In this document: in pieces, positions 61,275 through 64,000 of the stretch
Numbering within the stretch: the stretch's first letter is position 1
Layout: each line of letters opens with the position of its first letter
NCBI RefSeq assembly: GCF_011927625.1
Contig: NZ_JAATIZ010000003.1
Location: 434,001 to 498,000, forward strand
Direction: 5' to 3'
From: Paenalcaligenes hominis
GTDB lineage: Bacteria; Pseudomonadota; Gammaproteobacteria; Burkholderiales; Burkholderiaceae_B
Length of the DNA stretch: 64,000 bases
Notes under the pieces: generated by a model
Databases searched by the model: none
Told to the model about the DNA's origin: nothing
Seen by the model: the letters and a program-made list of their open reading frames with translations, nothing else
Program-made: the position numbers and the translations under genes

Positions 61275-62303
61275 ATGATTGAGCTAACGACCCAGTGTCC
61301 TCAATGTCAGCATCAGTTCGATGTGACCTTAGAGCAGTTGCAGCAACGCAAAGGCTTGCTGCGTTGCCCTCGTTGTGCGCAAATTTTTGATGCCTATGAA
61401 TGTGCTGTGGCTAAAGCTCAAACAGCGCCTTCTGTGTCTTCCATTACTGAACCGGTTATTCCGGCTCCAACGCCTAGCCCTACACCTGGTTCATCAAAAC
61501 CCCCCTCATTTTCTATTTCTGCTGCTACGAGTGACAGTGAAAGTGAGTCTCAATCACATTTTATTAGCCAGCCTGTCTCTGCACCGATTGCAGAAGGGCC
61601 ACAGATAAAAACCCGAGCGCAAACGGCGGCGGCTATACGTAGCTCACAACCTATTCAAAGTGCGGCCGAGTCCGATGAGGACATACGCGTTTATTTAAAC
61701 CGAGACGGACGTTCAGAGCCGCGTTGGCAAGTGCAACCTGATACGACTGTACCCCATTTTTCTGCTGAGCCACGTCGGGTTGTGGCCCTAGACGAGTCTT
61801 CCAGCACCGATTACGGGTGGTCGCGTCCTCTTTGGGTTTTGTTGGTGTGGGTGCTCGTGGTGATGACAGCGCTGCAATTGTTGTATGTGTATCGTGCCCA
61901 AATAGCCAATACCGTTAGTTTTACGCGGCCTGTATTGCAACGGTTATGTGATGGTCTTGGGTGTAGCATTCCTTATATGCGAACCGTAGAGGCCATAGAA
62001 ATTAGACAGTCTTCGTTGCAACAACAGCCTAATTTTGAACAAAAAGGGCAATACGCGTATTTATTGCAATTACAGCTTAAAAATACCTTGGCGTGGGCCC
62101 AAGAGTGGCCGACATTGGTTGTCAGTTTTACGGATGCGTCGGCGGCGGCGTTGGCCACCTTGCCCATCGAGCCCCAGCAGTATTTAGCCCCAAGCCAGCG
62201 TCAGCGCCCCTTTGAGCCAGGTGCACAGCTGACGATTCGTCTGCCGGTATTATTACCCAATAAAAAAATCAACGGTTTTACCGTAGAGAAATACTATCCC
62301 TAA
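61275..62303 (+). CDS. Zinc-ribbon / DUF3426 membrane protein
   Basis: A 342-residue protein of unknown function found after prmA in many betaproteobacteria. N-terminal MJ0042-type zinc ribbon (CPQCQHQFDV and LLRCPRCAQIFDAYE: two CxxC pairs), a Ser/Pro-rich disordered stretch (about 45-125), one membrane helix near 186-206, and a C-terminal DUF3426 domain outside (about 207-342). ATG 61275 follows AGGTGA. Confidence 0.88.
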   Translation: MIELTTQCPQCQHQFDVTLEQLQQRKGLLRCPRCAQIFDAYECAVAKAQTAPSVSSITEPVIPAPTPSPTPGSSKPPSFSISAATSDSESESQSHFISQPVSAPIAEGPQIKTRAQTAAAIRSSQPIQSAAESDEDIRVYLNRDGRSEPRWQVQPDTTVPHFSAEPRRVVALDESSSTDYGWSRPLWVLLVWVLVVMTALQLLYVYRAQIANTVSFTRPVLQRLCDGLGCSIPYMRTVEAIEIRQSSLQQQPNFEQKGQYAYLLQLQLKNTLAWAQEWPTLVVSFTDASAAALATLPIEPQQYLAPSQRQRPFEPGAQLTIRLPVLLPNKKINGFTVEKYYP

Positions 62304-62315
62304 AAAGGTGTTTTC

Positions 62316-63257
62316 ATGTCTAAACGTATTTTAGTCTGTGGTTCGGTTGCCTTTGACTATATTGCAGTCTTTGAGGGTAATTTCAAAGACCACATTCTAA
62401 TCGATAAAGAACGCTCGCTAAGCGTGTCTTTTTTTACGCCGTCACTTAATAAGTTTTATGGGGGCTGTGCGGGAAATATTGCCTACAACCTCAACCTGTT
62501 GGGTAGTCATGCTGTACCCGTCGTGACGCTAGGCAGTGACGGCACGGATTATCTCCAGCGCTTTCACGAGCTAGGTATTGATACCAGCGCCGTCAAGGTG
62601 CTTGACGATTACTTGTCAGCACAATGCTTTATCACGACCGATCTTGAAAGTAATCAGGTCACTTCTTTTCACCCTGGCGCCATGATTAAATCCGCGGACA
62701 ACGACATTTCGGGTATGGAGGCGGTGTATGGCATTGTGGCGCCGGATGCAAAAGAAGCCATGTTTGCGCATGCCGAGCGCTTGCATGCTCAAGGCATTCC
62801 GTTTATTTTTGACTTAGGTCAGGCTATGCCGTTATTTGAAAAAGAAGACTTAGAGCGCATGATTGACATGTGCACGATTCTGACCTCAAATGACTACGAG
62901 GCCAGCGTAATCAGTCAACGCGTTGGCGCCGACCTTTCAAGCTTGGCAGCTCAAGTGCAAGCGTTGATTGTCACCGAAGGTGAAAAAGGGGCCACCCTTT
63001 ATACCGACGGGCAAACGCATTCCATCGCCGCCTTACCCGCCGCCGAAGTGGTGGATCCCACTGGCTGCGGTGATGCGCACCGCGCTGGGTTGTTACACGG
63101 CCTTACACAAGGATGGTCAATTTACGAGTCTGCGTGTTTAGGAAGCGTGATGGGTGGGATTAAAATTGCGTATCAGGGTACGCAAACTCACGCCCCCACA
63201 AAACAAGATATTCAGCAGCTGCTAGCAAAACATTATGGTGTAAACAAAACCATTTAA
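62316..63257 (+). CDS. PfkB-family carbohydrate/nucleoside kinase
   Basis: A 313-residue ribokinase-fold kinase. GGCAGNIAYNLNLLGSHAVP near 49 binds substrate, and DPTGCGDAHRAGLLHGL near 248 is the ATP/anion-hole motif with the catalytic Asp. The family phosphorylates sugars or adenosine; annotations in Burkholderiales often say carbohydrate or adenosine kinase, and the substrate is not clear. It has AGGTG upstream and follows the DUF3426 gene by 12 bp. Confidence 0.9.
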   Translation: MSKRILVCGSVAFDYIAVFEGNFKDHILIDKERSLSVSFFTPSLNKFYGGCAGNIAYNLNLLGSHAVPVVTLGSDGTDYLQRFHELGIDTSAVKVLDDYLSAQCFITTDLESNQVTSFHPGAMIKSADNDISGMEAVYGIVAPDAKEAMFAHAERLHAQGIPFIFDLGQAMPLFEKEDLERMIDMCTILTSNDYEASVISQRVGADLSSLAAQVQALIVTEGEKGATLYTDGQTHSIAALPAAEVVDPTGCGDAHRAGLLHGLTQGWSIYESACLGSVMGGIKIAYQGTQTHAPTKQDIQQLLAKHYGVNKTI

Positions 63258-63291
63258 TGGTGGTGTAGGCTGAGGTATTAACGGAGTCACT

Positions 63292-63780
63292 ATGAAAACA
63301 ATTACTCAATTCAACGCATGTAGATTGGCCTTAACGAGTATTGCGGTTGCCTCAGCCGTACTTATTACCGGTTGTGCAGGTCAGTCCGCATCCAGCTCAG
63401 TCTATAGTTATGGACAGGCTCAAAATGAACAAATTGTTCGTTTAGGTACGGTTCAATCCGTTCGCTACGTCACGATTCAATCTGACAAAGCATCGGGCTT
63501 TGGTGCGGCTTCTGGGGCTGCTTTGGGTGGTGTCGCAGGCAGCACCATTGGCGGTGGCCGTGGTAATGTACTAGCGACCATCGGAGGGGTGATCTTAGGC
63601 GGTTTAGCAGGCAACGCCATAGAAAATCAAACCGATAAAAAACAAGGTCTAGAAATCACCGTCCAAATGGACAACGGTGAAACACGCGCTATCGCCCAAG
63701 AGGCGGATGTGATGTTTAGTGCAGGCCAACGAGTACGAGTACTCAGTGGTAATGGTCCTACACGCGTCACCCCCCTCTAA
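63292..63780 (+). CDS. Glycine-zipper outer-membrane lipoprotein (SlyB/PcP type)
   Basis: A 162-residue lipoprotein: signal with lipobox VLITGC (Cys near 28), then a two-helix glycine zipper (about 66-110, GFGAASGAALGGVAGSTIGG) and a C-terminal beta-rich domain (GLEITVQMDNGETRAIAQEA, then VRVLSGNG). SlyB/PcP proteins stabilise the outer membrane. Followed by a strong bidirectional terminator. Confidence 0.9.
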   Translation: MKTITQFNACRLALTSIAVASAVLITGCAGQSASSSVYSYGQAQNEQIVRLGTVQSVRYVTIQSDKASGFGAASGAALGGVAGSTIGGGRGNVLATIGGVILGGLAGNAIENQTDKKQGLEITVQMDNGETRAIAQEADVMFSAGQRVRVLSGNGPTRVTPL

Positions 63781-63801
63781 GCCATAGCGGCTAGCCAATG
63801 A

Positions 63802-63838
63802 AAATGCCCTGGGTGTTTATAAAACACCCAGGGCATTT
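63802..63838. terminator. Bidirectional terminator
   Basis: A perfect 17-bp inverted repeat (63802-63818 and 63822-63838) with a 3-nt loop, flanked by A's and T's. It separates the lipoprotein gene from the convergent YggT gene. Confidence 0.9.
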
Positions 63839-63871
63839 CTGTGTAACGCACTTAAAGGTAAATGATGCTTT

Positions 63872-64000
63872 TTAAAAAGCAATGAGAGCAAAATTAAGGC
63901 GCTGCACCACCATATTTAATACTTGGATAATTAACAGTACCAATAACGGCGAAAAGTCGATGGCACCCGTATTGGGTAAGCGTTTGCGAACGGGCTCCAT
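63872..64000 (-). CDS. YggT-family membrane protein, partial (C-terminal end)
   Basis: The last 42 residues of a minus-strand gene that begins beyond the window (the Met at the edge is probably internal). EPVRKRLPNTGAIDFSPLLV followed by a hydrophobic helix is the usual end of YggT proteins, integral membrane proteins of uncertain role. It runs in frame to a stop at 63872. Confidence 0.75.
   Translation of the reverse strand: MEPVRKRLPNTGAIDFSPLLVLLIIQVLNMVVQRLNFALIAF

Overview
The window looks like a stretch of core chromosome from a betaproteobacterium of the order Burkholderiales, most likely family Alcaligenaceae. The evidence is gene content and order: aroQ-accB-accC-prmA-DUF3426 protein-sugar kinase, gatC-gatA-gatB, mreBCD-mrdA-rodA, rplU-rpmA-(insert)-obgE-proB, rubredoxin opposite thiD/thiE/hemL, and yqgE-ruvX. 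Base composition is near 50% G+C, lower than in Bordetella, so a genus such as Paenalcaligenes or Oligella is possible, but the genus is not proven here. I see no rRNA, tRNA, CRISPR array, insertion sequence, phage gene or plasmid function.

Layout. 1-6.9 kb holds a GltS-type glutamate carrier, a chemotaxis receptor, a GlcD-type flavin dehydrogenase, exonuclease III, a DODA-type dioxygenase and pyrE. 6.9-9.8 kb is a compact accessory module: a Tat-exported flavin amine oxidase, an exported cytochrome c and an exported RidA, behind a promoter and a strongly folded 5' leader. 9.8-13.1 kb is gatCAB on the minus strand. 13.4-19 kb is the rod-shape operon mreBCD-mrdA-rodA. 19-21.7 kb is ftsE-ftsX-mutY, then an OmpA-type lipoprotein. 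22.7-24.8 kb is thiC under a TPP riboswitch. 24.8-26.1 kb is a divergent regulator pair (XRE-type protein and a degenerate response regulator) with a Fur-box-like site between them. 26.1-32.6 kb is the minus-strand run rplU, rpmA, secreted protein, YgiC-like ATP-grasp enzyme, obgE, proB, dadA. 32.8-33.3 kb has two small stress-type proteins (CsbD and DUF1328). 33.4-42 kb is a Liv-type ABC transporter interleaved with an acyl-CoA ligase and preceded by a second AMP-binding protein that has lost catalytic motifs. 42.1-46.8 kb is argJ, a MarR regulator, hemL, thiE and a degenerate ThiD. 46.9-49.7 kb is rubredoxin, yqgE, ruvX, an acyltransferase and apaH. 49.7-57.2 kb is a minus-strand run: mpl, yqiA, an RNB-domain RNase, a TonB-like protein, aroE, mtgA, lptG. 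57.3-64 kb is a TlpA-like thioredoxin, aroQ, accBC, prmA, a DUF3426 protein, a PfkB kinase, a glycine-zipper lipoprotein and the end of a YggT gene.

Most of the window is ordinary housekeeping. The parts most worth a second look are: the exported amine oxidase/cytochrome c/RidA module with its folded leader (7.0-9.7 kb); the AMP-binding pseudo-enzyme at 40.3-42.0 kb; the two-gene insertion between rpmA and obgE, behind a terminator; the receiver-like regulator lacking all phosphorylation residues, with a Fur-like site; and the ThiD homologue lacking its GTGC motif.

Starts were adjusted by homology and ribosome-binding sites where the longest reading frame was unconvincing; these cases are noted. 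Functional names rest on motif recognition by eye. No database search was run.
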